A DNA stretch of 9,932 bases from JAGLHV01 sp023132075 [NCBI: bacterium] (lineage in GTDB: Bacteria; CBDUZB01; JAGLHV01). Each line of letters begins with the position of its first letter. Within the stretch, counting starts at the first letter, position 1. Where the stretch lies: positions 1 to 9,932 of the forward strand of contig JAGLYT010000035.1 of assembly GCA_023132075.1 (NCBI GenBank), given 5' to 3'. A model generated the notes under the pieces. That model worked only from the letters and a program-made list of their open reading frames with translations, was not told where the DNA came from and did no database searches. Made by a program: the position numbers and the translations under genes. Positions 1 to 7,030 of this stretch are shown here, piece by piece.

Positions 1-60
1 CGGAAGCAGGAATCTATTGATATTTAAAAAGATTTTAGATTCCGCATCAAGTGCGGAATG
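1..60. repeat. Dispersed hairpin repeat
   Basis: A perfect inverted repeat ATTCCGCA / TGCGGAAT (39-46 and 52-59, 5-nt loop) is followed by GACAGC. A second pairing GGAATCT (9-15) / AGATTCC (37-43) encloses an AT-rich loop. Hairpins of the form 'GTCATTCCGC..GCGGAAT' are common intergenic repeats in many bacterial genomes. The left edge lies outside the window. No coding potential is seen here. Confidence 0.6.
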
Positions 61-102
61 ACAGCATATTGCATTTCGCACAACTCTTATAAATAAATCG
101 AT

Positions 103-132
103 TATGAAGGGCAAGTTTCCTTACCCTTCATA
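103..132 (-). terminator. GAAA-capped hairpin, probable terminator of the sigma-factor cluster
   Basis: On the minus strand the arms TATGAAGGGTAAG and CTTGCCCTTCATA (120-132 and 103-115) form a 13-bp stem with a single T-G wobble, closed by a GAAA tetraloop (116-119). It lies 22 nt after the stop codon of the exported Lys-rich protein. The following tract (CGATTTATTTATAAG) is T-rich but not a clean U-run, so it may be a terminator or an mRNA-stabilising 3' hairpin. Confidence 0.7.
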
Positions 133-154
133 GTCCAATCCAATTAAAAGCATC

Positions 155-748
155 TTATTCCCATCCAAGGTCTTCAGCGTTATTAATTATTTGGTTAAAC
201 CTTTGATCAATTATTTTTTTCTTATTTTTCTTTCGAGTTTCGCCCCGCTTTCTTAGTTTTTTTAATTTCTTTTCAACACCATCTATTTTACAATAATTTT
301 CTTCCTGCTTTAAATCAAAAAGATTATCCAGAGATTTCTTAATCTCTTTTTTAATTTCTTCTTTTCTTTCAGCCGATTCACACTTTCTATATTCCTTTCC
401 TAATCGCCAATTCTTACCTTTAAGCTGTAATATTTTTTTTCTCCTTTCATACCGTACAGGGTCATCTTTCTTAAGCTTTCTCATAATATGCATTTCTTTT
501 ATTCCATTGCTGACTATCTTGAGATACAAATTTGGCTTTTCCATTTTTAAATTTTTCATTCTCTCAAACTTTTCCGGATCATTTTCCTTTACATAATGCA
601 TAAACTTCCTTTCCTCTGCTTCCAAAACGGCTTTTGCTACCGGATGACGATCCCTTCTCTGTTCAGCCACAACTCCTGTCTTCACTAAGGAAACAAAACT
701 CAGAGTAAAAATTAATACCGCTGTTACAATCAAAGATTTCTTTCTCAT
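155..748 (-). CDS. Exported Lys/Glu-rich protein of the sigma-factor cluster
   Basis: No known domain is recognised in these 197 residues. The first 28 residues form a signal peptide: MRKK, a hydrophobic stretch, then a VVA|EQ cleavage site. The mature protein is highly charged and probably all-helical. Two similar segments are visible, KENDPEKFERMKNLK (residues 54-68) and KLKKDDPVRYERRKKILQLK (91-110), with the DP pairs 39 residues apart, which suggests internal duplication. Only two Cys are present (123, 153). An ideal AAGGAGGT precedes the ATG. It lies 30 nt after the anti-sigma gene and is the last gene of the cluster. By position and composition it could be a periplasmic sensor or effector comparable to CpxP/Spy proteins, but no LTxxQ motif is seen, so that function is only an inference. 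Confidence 0.85.
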   Translation of the reverse strand: MRKKSLIVTAVLIFTLSFVSLVKTGVVAEQRRDRHPVAKAVLEAEERKFMHYVKENDPEKFERMKNLKMEKPNLYLKIVSNGIKEMHIMRKLKKDDPVRYERRKKILQLKGKNWRLGKEYRKCESAERKEEIKKEIKKSLDNLFDLKQEENYCKIDGVEKKLKKLRKRGETRKKNKKKIIDQRFNQIINNAEDLGWE

Positions 749-778
749 TTTACCTTACCTCCTTTTTTAAAATATTTT

Positions 779-1306
779 TCAAACTTCATTCATTTCAACC
801 CATAGCTCACTTACTTCTACTTCAATCTCTTCCATTTTTTCATTAAAAAAAGATGAAGAATAAACATTTATCTCTTCATCGAAAACACCCAGCTGTTCAT
901 CTACTTCCTGTCTAACCATCTCAATTTCATCTTCAAATTTCCAGGACACCTCCTTTCTTAAAAGAACAAAATCTTTTCCATGAAAAAATAAAAAAGCAAT
1001 CATTAATACCGCTGCTGCCGAACAAAAAGTAAACACCGGTGATTTATAATTAAAAGGTAGAGATAAAACATGCGGTTTTGAAAAACCTTTTTCAGTAATT
1101 GTTTGAACAATGTTTTTTACCGCTTCTAAATCAGGCTTATTCATCCTTTTTTCTTTAAAAATACTCATCGTTTTCTTTAAATTCAGTATTTCTTTTTTGC
1201 AATAAGAGCAAGATTCTATATGCCGCCTGAAAGTTTGTGTTTCCTGTTCATTTAATTCCCCGTATAAATAAAGAATACCTTTTTCTTTGAAAATATTACA
1301 ATCCAT
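779..1306 (-). CDS. Anti-sigma factor with N-terminal zinc finger and one membrane span
   Basis: This protein likely holds the adjacent ECF sigma factor inactive at the inner membrane. Residues 29-36 carry the H-x3-C-x2-C signature of zinc-binding anti-sigma domains (H29, C33, C36), with a further Cys at 3. A single hydrophobic segment (about 91-108) would span the membrane. The C-terminal part (119-175) is strongly acidic and helical and should face the periplasm. At 175 residues it is usual for a small membrane anti-sigma factor. Its ATG directly abuts the sigma stop codon, and its GGAGG lies inside the last sigma codons, so translation is probably coupled, giving matched amounts of both proteins. 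No proteolysis site can be read from sequence, so the release mechanism is unknown. Confidence 0.9.
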   Translation of the reverse strand: MDCNIFKEKGILYLYGELNEQETQTFRRHIESCSYCKKEILNLKKTMSIFKEKRMNKPDLEAVKNIVQTITEKGFSKPHVLSLPFNYKSPVFTFCSAAAVLMIAFLFFHGKDFVLLRKEVSWKFEDEIEMVRQEVDEQLGVFDEEINVYSSSFFNEKMEEIEVEVSELWVEMNEV

Positions 1307-1897
1307 TTAATTGCCTCCATATTTTACGTATAATTTAGCCCTTAATTTCCTCAAGGCATAATGCATTCGTCCCAGCACAGTATTAAGCGGACATTTTAAC
1401 ATTGAAGCAATTTCCTTAAATGAAAGATTTGAGTATTCGCGCAAGAGAAAAACTTCTCTCTGCTCGAAAGACAGAGAAGATATTGCTTCTTCTAAATCTT
1501 CCTGAATATTTTTATTTTGAAGTATGTTTTCCGGTAAAGGCATCCGGCAGGAAAGTTTATCTTCCAGGGTTAACGGATTTTCACTGCCGGGATTAATTTC
1601 TTTATCCAAAGAAACTACTTTCATTTTCTTTTCCTTTCTTAAAACATCTATCACCTGATGCCTGGTTATTTTATACAACCAGCTCTTAAACTTACCTTCA
1701 TTCCTATAGCGATCGATATTTTTTATCATTTTTAAAAAAACCTCCCCAAAAACATCTTCCGACAGGACTTTATCCCCAAGCATCTGATAAATATAAGTAA
1801 ACAAAGCTCCTGAATACCGCTTAATTAACGAGTTAAGTGCATTTAAATCCCCTTCTTTATACTTTTCGATTAATTGTCTATCAGATAAATGTTTCAT
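1307..1897 (-). CDS. ECF-type RNA polymerase sigma factor (sigma-70 family)
   Basis: The 196-residue length and architecture are those of an extracytoplasmic-function sigma factor. Region 2 (about 24-90) includes SEDVFGEVFLKMIKNIDRYR and the following KFKSWLYKITRHQVIDVLRK helices that bind core polymerase and the -10 element. A variable linker (91-130) follows. Region 4 (about 133-190) contains SLSFEQREVFLLREYSNLSF, KEIASML and the recognition helix NTVLGRMHYALRKLR. The usual 'T-V-x-S-R' is TVLGR here. It is encoded with its anti-sigma factor, whose start codon immediately follows. An AGAAGG Shine-Dalgarno precedes ATG. I found no GGAAC-type ECF -35 element in the 50-nt gap upstream, so autoregulation cannot be shown; the gene may be read through from the acylphosphatase. 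Confidence 0.95.
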   Translation of the reverse strand: MKHLSDRQLIEKYKEGDLNALNSLIKRYSGALFTYIYQMLGDKVLSEDVFGEVFLKMIKNIDRYRNEGKFKSWLYKITRHQVIDVLRKEKKMKVVSLDKEINPGSENPLTLEDKLSCRMPLPENILQNKNIQEDLEEAISSLSFEQREVFLLREYSNLSFKEIASMLKCPLNTVLGRMHYALRKLRAKLYVKYGGN

Positions 1898-1931
1898 AAA
1901 TACCTTCTATTATATATAACGCAAAAATACC

Positions 1932-1950
1932 TAAAATATTGTATATTTTA
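1932..1950. repeat. AT-only inverted repeat upstream of the sigma gene
   Basis: TAAAATAT (1932-1939) and ATATTTTA (1943-1950) are perfect inverted arms around TGT. The repeat overlaps the acylphosphatase stop codon and sits 35 nt before the sigma start. It has no GC pairs, so it is a poor terminator; an operator is possible, as is chance in AT-rich DNA. Confidence 0.35.
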
Positions 1951-2229
1951 AATTGTAATCTCAAACTTACTAAATTTCCCCTGATATTTTCCCCAGGAAA
2001 CATCTAAATCAGTGATATAAAATTTCATCCGTTGGCGAAGTTCTTCTAAAAAACTTTCAACAATATTTCGTTCTCCCTCCACTTGTACCTCTACCTCTCC
2101 GCTGAGCAAATTTCGCACAAATCCACAAAGATTATTAGTTTCAGCTATACGCTGGGTAGTAAAACGAAACCCAACCCCCTGAACTCTTCCTTTAAAAAGC
2201 ATACGGCAAAATACAAGATTTTCTTTCAT
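1948..2229 (-). CDS. Acylphosphatase
   Basis: This small cytosolic enzyme hydrolyses acyl-phosphate bonds (carboxyl-phosphate anhydrides). The 93 residues match the usual size. Signature 1, GRVQGVGFR, is at 14-22 with the phosphate-binding loop and catalytic Arg22. Signature 2, GFVRN, is at 36-40 with catalytic Asn40, followed by SGEVEVQVEG. Both catalytic residues are present, so it should be active. A GGAGAAGG site precedes ATG. It starts 20 nt after the DUF72 stop, so the two are probably cotranscribed. The C-terminal FEITI end is complete. The natural substrate of bacterial acylphosphatases is not settled, and nothing here narrows it. Confidence 0.96.
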   Translation of the reverse strand: MKENLVFCRMLFKGRVQGVGFRFTTQRIAETNNLCGFVRNLLSGEVEVQVEGERNIVESFLEELRQRMKFYITDLDVSWGKYQGKFSKFEITI

Positions 2230-2249
2230 TGAATTCCTTCTCCTTTTAA

Positions 2250-3017
2250 CTAAACTTTTTTTTTGCTGGAATTTATGATAAACTCTTTCAATTTGAAACT
2301 ATTTTTTACAGCAAAACCATGCGCATCGTTATTAAAATAGGCATGTACATTTTTTCCCTGTTTTAACCACTTCTTTATCTTAAAAGCAATTCTTTCTAAC
2401 TCACTAATCGAATAATTAGAATTGTATAACTCTCCCCCTCCATGAAAGCGTAAATATATTAAATCACTGGTTATTTCTTCCTGATAAGGCCAACGACCGG
2501 AATGAGCAATACACAAAGAAAATTTATGCTCTTTTAATATTTGGTAAACCTCCCGGGAAAACCAGCTCTGATGACGAAATTCAAAAGCCTGCCGGACATC
2601 ACCGTGACCAATACTATAGCCGGCAAGCATTTCACAAAAATCTCTCAATTTTTTTGCATTAAAAACTAATCCCGGTGGAAGCTGCCACAAAACAATTCTC
2701 AGTTTCTCTTTCAGGCCAAAAACGCTTTCAAAAAACAACTTTAAAGAGTCCTTACAATTCTGAATTTTTTTAATATGGGTAATAAACCGGTTACCTTTAA
2801 TGGTAAAAATAAAATCTTTAGGCGTCTGCCTATGCCATTTTTCAAATATTTCTCTTTTAAATAATCTATAAAAAGACGCATTTATTTCTACCGTATTAAA
2901 AAATTTCGTATAATATTCAAACCACTTCTTCCGGGAAAGACCTTCCGGATAAAAAACACCCTTTCCCCAATGGGAATAGCTATAGCCACTCGTCCCGATA
3001 AAAATCTTTTCCTGCAT
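2250..3017 (-). CDS. DUF72 (YecE-like) family protein
   Basis: The 255-residue protein carries the succession typical of DUF72: IGTSGYSYSHW and FYPEG (7-25), FNTVEINASFYRL (40-52), a region with IKGNRFITH (73-81), LWQLPPGL (110-117), AFEFRHQSWF (144-153), YLRFHGG and, near the end, YFNNDAHGFAVKNS. The family has a TIM-barrel-like fold; its biochemical role is not established, though conserved acidic and His residues suggest a metal-dependent or sugar-related activity. All recognisable blocks are intact and length is usual. No signal peptide is present, so it is cytosolic. It is the first gene of the minus-strand run and has its own candidate promoter upstream. AAAGGAA precedes ATG by about 7 nt. 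Confidence 0.94.
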   Translation of the reverse strand: MQEKIFIGTSGYSYSHWGKGVFYPEGLSRKKWFEYYTKFFNTVEINASFYRLFKREIFEKWHRQTPKDFIFTIKGNRFITHIKKIQNCKDSLKLFFESVFGLKEKLRIVLWQLPPGLVFNAKKLRDFCEMLAGYSIGHGDVRQAFEFRHQSWFSREVYQILKEHKFSLCIAHSGRWPYQEEITSDLIYLRFHGGGELYNSNYSISELERIAFKIKKWLKQGKNVHAYFNNDAHGFAVKNSFKLKEFIINSSKKKV

Positions 3018-3064
3018 TATTAATTCCTTTTAGGTGATTTTTTCCAGTAATTGCTTTTTTTGTA

Positions 3065-3093
3065 AATTTAGCATAAATATTTATTCTTTGCAA
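3065..3093 (-). promoter_or_regulatory. Candidate promoter for the DUF72-acylphosphatase run
   Basis: On the minus strand TTGCAA (3088-3093) and TAAATT (3065-3070) are separated by 17 nt, about 50 nt before the DUF72 start. Each hexamer matches consensus at four of six positions. The spacer contains a perfect 12-bp palindrome ATAAATATTTAT (3073-3084) that could be an operator. Confidence 0.4.
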
Positions 3094-3127
3094 ATGAAAA
3101 ATAAACAAAATATGGATTAAAAACTTG

Positions 3128-3157
3128 TTGACCTACTAATCAAATTTATGTTAGAAT
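3128..3157 (+). promoter_or_regulatory. Candidate sigma-70 promoter of the HEAT-repeat gene
   Basis: TTGACC (3128-3133) and TAGAAT (3152-3157) are separated by 18 nt, each close to the housekeeping consensus. The expected transcript start is near 3164, giving a leader of about 85 nt. The context TATGTTAGAAT resembles TATACTAAAAT in the two other strong promoters of this window. Confidence 0.6.
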
Positions 3158-3248
3158 ATTTTTAGATTTTTTCAAAATTTGAGATTGGATTTACAGTTAC
3201 TTGTATCTCAGAATCAAATAGTTTTTTAAAAGGGGAGGGAAAACAAGT

Positions 3249-5501
3249 ATGACAGACGAAAAAACAATTACCAATGAAAATGTTCAACACCTGGGCGCAG
3301 AAATAATTAAAACCTTCCGGATGACTATTGCTAATTTTAAGATTTATCCGTTGGGCAGCAACATGCTGGATAGTTCCATAAACAGCCTCCTCCTCCTTCT
3401 TAAAACCGGCTTACACTCTTATCCTGAGCTTAATATTTCCCAGGCAAATGAAAAATTACTTTTTCAGGGTAAAGAATTACCTTTATCAGCAGAATTATCC
3501 AAAGCAGCAGTTGATAATTTCTGGAAAATCTTAGCCGAAAAGAACATACAAAGTATTACCTTTAAACCGGGAATAGAACAAAAAGAATTACTTCTGTTAA
3601 TAGAACAACTTATCTCCAGGAATGAACACAAAGAGGAACTTATAGAATTATTCAATGAAAAAGAAAATTCTCATATAAGCTTAGACCAAACGGTATATGT
3701 GCCTATAGTAAGAGGGGAAATTATTATTCAAAAAGTTTCTAACTCATTAGACCATATGAAAAAAGGGGAAGAAATGGAAGGGGTTCTAAAAACTCTTTCG
3801 CAAGCTTATGGGATGATGGAACAAATTCCCGAACAAAATGTAAAAGATAATGTACAAAAGCACTTAGCTGCGAAATTAGCTGATTTAAATCCTATGGTCT
3901 TAAAGGAAATTTTTGAAAGACAATTACCACAAAAGATTGAACAGTCCGGCTTAAAAGATACACTTCTTTCAACCCTTTCAAAAGAAAAAATAACCGAAAT
4001 ATTCAGCGAAATTACTTGCTGGTATAAAGATTTAAGCGACCAGGACAACCCTAATTTTAAAAGTATTGACCAACTCAACAGCTTAAAAACTTTTATTAGT
4101 AAAGTCTTAACGTCACCAACCAGTAAAAAAGTGTCTTTCAAAGTTTTTGAGCAATTATTGAAAAACGAATTAATAGAGAAGATTCCTGAAGGGGTAAAAG
4201 AAATCAAAGACGAAAAAAAAGAACTCCTTTTCAGCACTGACAGATTATTAGAAAAAGAAAGCGCCTCTTTATTAGAAAGTCCTGTCTACCAGAAAATACC
4301 GTTAATGATTAAACAACTTTCTCAATTAGGTTCTAATGATTATGCCCAGGATTTAGCCAAAAAAGTACTGGAAAATATGGAACACACCTCTCCGATGATC
4401 CGGTTAAGCACAATAAAATTAATTGCTAAAATTTGTGAAACTCTTTCCCCTATTGATAATGAAAAACTATTAACTATTTTACACGATAAAACATTTGATT
4501 ATTTAGAAAAAGAAACAAGCACTGAGACGTATAAACAAATTACTAAACTTTTAATTAAAAGAGCAAATGCTTTCCTGCTAAAAAAAGATACTGACAGTTT
4601 ACTGCTGATAATTAAAACATTGAAAAAAGCCCTGTTTTCTTCGCAAGAAGAAGAAAAAACCACACTGATTAATATTTCGTTAGAAAAAATAGCTTACGAG
4701 TCAAAAGAAATCCTTTTTAATGATCTTAAGGCCGTATCTCCTAAAAAGCATGAAACTTGTTTACAAATAATTTCCGCTTTAGGACATTCATGCACAAAGG
4801 TTCTTATAGAAGCTATCCGGGAAATAGAAGATTTACGCATACGGAAAAACCTCGCCAGAGCATTAAAAGATATCGGAAACGAAGGAATAAATCTTTTAGC
4901 TGATGAATTAAACTTTGGTTTATCTTCTTCATCTTTGAAAAAAATAATAGACATACTTGACGAATTTAAAATTGAACCTTTTCTTGGACAATTAGAAAAA
5001 TTTACCACTTTTCCTGATGCTCTAATAAAAAAGGATATCATCCATCTTATTACTAAAACAGCCACCACCCAGGCAAGCAATATTTTAATTAAATTTCTCG
5101 ACGATAGTGATTTGTCCATCCAGCAAGAAGCAATAAAGGGATTGGGGACAATAAAAAGCATTGAATCTGTTGATAAATTAATCCAGCTATTTAAAAAATC
5201 AAACAATATTCCTTTTCAGGAAGAAATTTGCCTTGCTTTAGGAAAAATCGGAGGCGAAAACACTTTTCCTTTTTTAACAAAATTACTTAAAAAAAGAAAT
5301 AAATTTATTGGGTTGGGCAAGGGAACGGATGAACGTATTCGCCTGCGAATAGCCTGGTCATTAAGAAACTTTCCCGGGGATGAAACAAAAAAAGTCCTCC
5401 TGGAAACAACAAAAAAAGATAAGAGCAAATTAGTCCAACAAATTGCTAACGAATCGTTAAACATGCTTGAAAAGAAAAATACTTCGCCAAATAAGTCATA
5501 A
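3249..5501 (+). CDS. Cytosolic HEAT-repeat protein with 'YP-G' N-terminal domain
   Basis: The 750 residues lack a signal peptide or membrane span. Residues 12-125 match a domain I recognise from HEAT-repeat and HD-GYP-type proteins of environmental bacteria: a helix with IANFKIYPLGSNML, then LNISQANEKLLFQGKELPL and NIQSITFKPGIEQKELLLLI. The middle (150-340) is helical and charged, without a recognised domain. From about 345 to 740 helical repeats follow, with HEAT-like pairs around 345-400, 500-550, 595-650, 655-685 and 695-740 (for example LSIQQEAIKGLGTIKS and QEEICLALGKIGGENTFPFL). Such proteins are protein-interaction scaffolds; no catalytic motif is seen. GGGGAGG lies 10 nt before ATG. 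It is the only plus-strand gene, with its own promoter, and converges on the metallopeptidase-like gene 41 nt away. Its partner cannot be named. Confidence 0.88.
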   Translation: MTDEKTITNENVQHLGAEIIKTFRMTIANFKIYPLGSNMLDSSINSLLLLLKTGLHSYPELNISQANEKLLFQGKELPLSAELSKAAVDNFWKILAEKNIQSITFKPGIEQKELLLLIEQLISRNEHKEELIELFNEKENSHISLDQTVYVPIVRGEIIIQKVSNSLDHMKKGEEMEGVLKTLSQAYGMMEQIPEQNVKDNVQKHLAAKLADLNPMVLKEIFERQLPQKIEQSGLKDTLLSTLSKEKITEIFSEITCWYKDLSDQDNPNFKSIDQLNSLKTFISKVLTSPTSKKVSFKVFEQLLKNELIEKIPEGVKEIKDEKKELLFSTDRLLEKESASLLESPVYQKIPLMIKQLSQLGSNDYAQDLAKKVLENMEHTSPMIRLSTIKLIAKICETLSPIDNEKLLTILHDKTFDYLEKETSTETYKQITKLLIKRANAFLLKKDTDSLLLIIKTLKKALFSSQEEEKTTLINISLEKIAYESKEILFNDLKAVSPKKHETCLQIISALGHSCTKVLIEAIREIEDLRIRKNLARALKDIGNEGINLLADELNFGLSSSSLKKIIDILDEFKIEPFLGQLEKFTTFPDALIKKDIIHLITKTATTQASNILIKFLDDSDLSIQQEAIKGLGTIKSIESVDKLIQLFKKSNNIPFQEEICLALGKIGGENTFPFLTKLLKKRNKFIGLGKGTDERIRLRIAWSLRNFPGDETKKVLLETTKKDKSKLVQQIANESLNMLEKKNTSPNKS

Positions 5502-5542
5502 TCTAAAAAAACAAATTCAGATTACTTTAACGATTATTTCTT

Positions 5543-6106
5543 CTAATCATTCAAATGGGAATCAACGTATACAGCTAATATCTCCTGCACTTTACGGGGA
5601 GGGAGAACCACAAAATAGTGATCTATAATACAATGTCCCATTTCATGCGCCAATACTCCCTCTGAAATATGTTGAACACTGGTATAAATAGTATTGGTTT
5701 TATAAACATAAAAAGAAATTGCCCTGTTTTTCTGTTTAAATAGTTTATGGTGTACTCTATCTAATTGTTTTTTATTTAAGTAAATATTTATTTTTACCTT
5801 TACTCCACGGGGATGCATATCTAAAATTTCTTTTACTTTCCTAAAAATAACATCAAACTTTCGCTTTACTTCATTACTAATGCTTTTAGTTTTTATTTTA
5901 GGACTTCTAATCTTTTTCTCGACATTTAGAGAAATCAAGGATACATCGACATTAGAGTTTATTTTTTTTAGTTCACGATAGCTTAAAAAATATATTTCAC
6001 AATATTCACTCTCTATCTTTTTCCATTTTTGTGCTGCCCGGCTAAAAGAACTGCACCAGCACAATAATAAACAAACAGTTATTGCGGCCATCCTCATTCT
6101 AAGCAT
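5543..6106 (-). CDS. Small exported HExxH zinc-metallopeptidase-like protein
   Basis: The N-terminus (LRMRMAAITVCLLLCWCSSF, cleavage near SRA|AQ, residues 22-25) is a signal peptide; the Cys cluster does not form a clear lipobox. The start of the mature part, KWKKIESEYCEIYF (27-40), resembles the opening strand of peptidase-MA-type proteins. The zinc motif HEMGH is at 154-158, and EILAVYV places Glu175 seventeen residues after the second His as a plausible third ligand, the gluzincin arrangement. At 187 residues it is small and ends soon after that Glu, so it is a minimal catalytic unit. The start is ambiguous: ATG codons occur at residues 1, 4 and 6, with GGGGAG 3 nt before the first and 12 nt before the second. 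Substrate unknown; a cell-envelope or secreted target is inferred. Confidence 0.8.
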   Translation of the reverse strand: MLRMRMAAITVCLLLCWCSSFSRAAQKWKKIESEYCEIYFLSYRELKKINSNVDVSLISLNVEKKIRSPKIKTKSISNEVKRKFDVIFRKVKEILDMHPRGVKVKINIYLNKKQLDRVHHKLFKQKNRAISFYVYKTNTIYTSVQHISEGVLAHEMGHCIIDHYFVVLPPRKVQEILAVYVDSHLND

Positions 6107-6135
6107 AATCTCCCCAATTACTATTTACCATCTGA

Positions 6136-6179
6136 CTGAGTTTATGCTGAGCAAAACGAAGTGCTCAGGATAAACTCAG
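6136..6179. repeat. Long inverted repeat (17-bp arms) in the 5' leader of the metallopeptidase-like gene
   Basis: Arms 6136-6152 (CTGAGTTTATGCTGAGC) and 6163-6179 (GCTCAGGATAAACTCAG) pair perfectly except one G-G mismatch, around the loop AAAACGAAGT. This 'CTGAGTTTATCCTGAGC' hairpin is of a type known to me as a dispersed intergenic repeat in environmental bacterial genomes. It lies 30 nt upstream of the minus-strand start codon. Confidence 0.85.
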
Positions 6180-6184
6180 CGAAA

Positions 6185-6233
6185 GCCTGTCCGCCAGTCT
6201 GTAAGGCGGGTCTCGCCAATCAATAAGGCAGAC
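6185..6233. repeat. Double-hairpin repeat, copy 1
   Basis: Two hairpins lie side by side: CCGCC-agtctgtaa-GGCGG (6191-6209) and GTCTcGCC-aatcaataa-GGCAGAC (6210-6233, one bulged base). Stem 5 bp plus a 9-nt loop is the same design as the copies near 7031, 9662 and 9796. The flank 6234-6343 is T-rich filler with words such as cctttgt and ctgtc and no open frame. Confidence 0.75.
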
Positions 6234-6343
6234 GCCTTTGTCCTTTAATGCCTTTGTGCCTGTTTTTTCTTTTTTAACTTATAAATTGTAACTGTCGTTT
6301 CTGTCTATAGCCCATGGACTGTCTTTGTAGTTTATTGTCTGTT

Positions 6344-6357
6344 ATCTGTCAACTGTC
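6344..6357 (-). repeat. GACAGTTGACAGAT motif, copy 1
   Basis: The 14-mer GACAGTTGACAGAT on the minus strand begins 2 nt after the stop codon of the HAMP gene. An identical 14-mer occurs at 7070-7083, 14 nt after the SurA-like gene's stop. Further ACAG/GACAG words follow in both. Confidence 0.75.
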
Positions 6358-6359
6358 AT

Positions 6360-6959
6360 CTATGTTCTAAAATAAGCAATCCTTTCGTTTAATCTTTCCT
6401 GCTTTTTTAATAGCACTTCTATTAGTTTTTCTTCTTCTTCCGAACAATTCCCACATCTTTCCTTTAATTTTTCAATATTTTCTTTCAATTCATTATTCAC
6501 CTCTCTTATTTCTAATACACTAATTTTGAGTTCTTTAACCATTTGATTAAAATTTTGCACTAATACTTCCCGTTCTTCTTGAGGTGCTGAATTAATAATC
6601 ACAGTCAGGTCTCCTTCTCCCACATTACGAATACTTTTTTCCAACACACACATCGATATTGCTGTTTCCTGAGAAGCAAACAAAACGACTATCAAACAAA
6701 TAATACTCAACATTGTAACTACCACAATCATACTGGAAACCAATGCAGGGAAAATAAAATCTGCTGTGCTTTTCAGTATTAAACGGGAATTTTCAAAAGA
6801 AGTAGTCGTTGTCTGTTTTGAAAAAAAATATATAATTACAGAAAAAATAATACACCCAACAATTACCAAAAGACAAACTTTCAATATAATTCTCACCTGA
6901 AAAAACTCATTAATAAAATAATATTTTTTCTTTCCTGCGGAAACACTTTTTTGATTCAT
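6360..6959 (-). CDS. Membrane HAMP-domain protein without output domain
   Basis: Two hydrophobic spans (about 25-46 and 70-95) bracket a short extracytoplasmic loop containing TTTTSFENSR and LKSTADF. A HAMP linker follows (about 94-150): the first helix with LEKSIRNVGEGDL, the connector with PQEE, and the second helix with NFNQMVKELKISVLE. The rest (150-199) is a charged coiled coil with CGNC at 169-172. A kinase, cyclase or methyl-accepting output domain would normally follow HAMP; none is present and the reading frame stops naturally, so it is either a stand-alone signal-relay or adaptor protein, or the remainder of a longer receptor. GGAGGAG lies 8 nt before ATG. It sits between the SurA-like gene (138 nt upstream) and the peptidase-like gene. 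The signal sensed is unknown. Confidence 0.85.
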   Translation of the reverse strand: MNQKSVSAGKKKYYFINEFFQVRIILKVCLLVIVGCIIFSVIIYFFSKQTTTTSFENSRLILKSTADFIFPALVSSMIVVVTMLSIICLIVVLFASQETAISMCVLEKSIRNVGEGDLTVIINSAPQEEREVLVQNFNQMVKELKISVLEIREVNNELKENIEKLKERCGNCSEEEEKLIEVLLKKQERLNERIAYFRT

Positions 6960-6985
6960 TACTCAATCTCCTCCCTGTGTTTTCT

Positions 6986-7003
6986 CCCCCTTTGAAAAGG
7001 GGG
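6986..7003. repeat. CCCCCTTT/AAAGGGGG hairpin
   Basis: A perfect inverted repeat CCCCCTTT (6986-6993), GA, AAAGGGGG (6996-7003). Such 'CCCCCTTTgaAAAGGGGG' hairpins are common intergenic repeats in many bacteria. On the minus strand it lies about 25 nt before the HAMP Shine-Dalgarno and has no U-run after it, so a terminator for the upstream gene is not supported. Confidence 0.7.
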
Positions 7004-7030
7004 AAGGATTGTCTTTTTTCTTTTAATTTT

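Noticed and set aside
1898-1947. TATAAT-like box before the sigma gene as a promoter
   Set aside because: No acceptable -35 element at 16-18 nt and no ECF-type GGAAC motif; in such AT-rich DNA the box alone is not evidence.
3464-5464. Four minus-strand frames opposite the HEAT gene
   Set aside because: They are antisense shadows: no ribosome sites, Ser/Phe/Ile-rich composition, and the plus frame has clear domain content.
5502-5542. TAATCT/AGATTA hairpin as a bidirectional terminator between convergent genes
   Set aside because: Only 6 AT-rich base pairs with a 14-nt loop; too weak to call.
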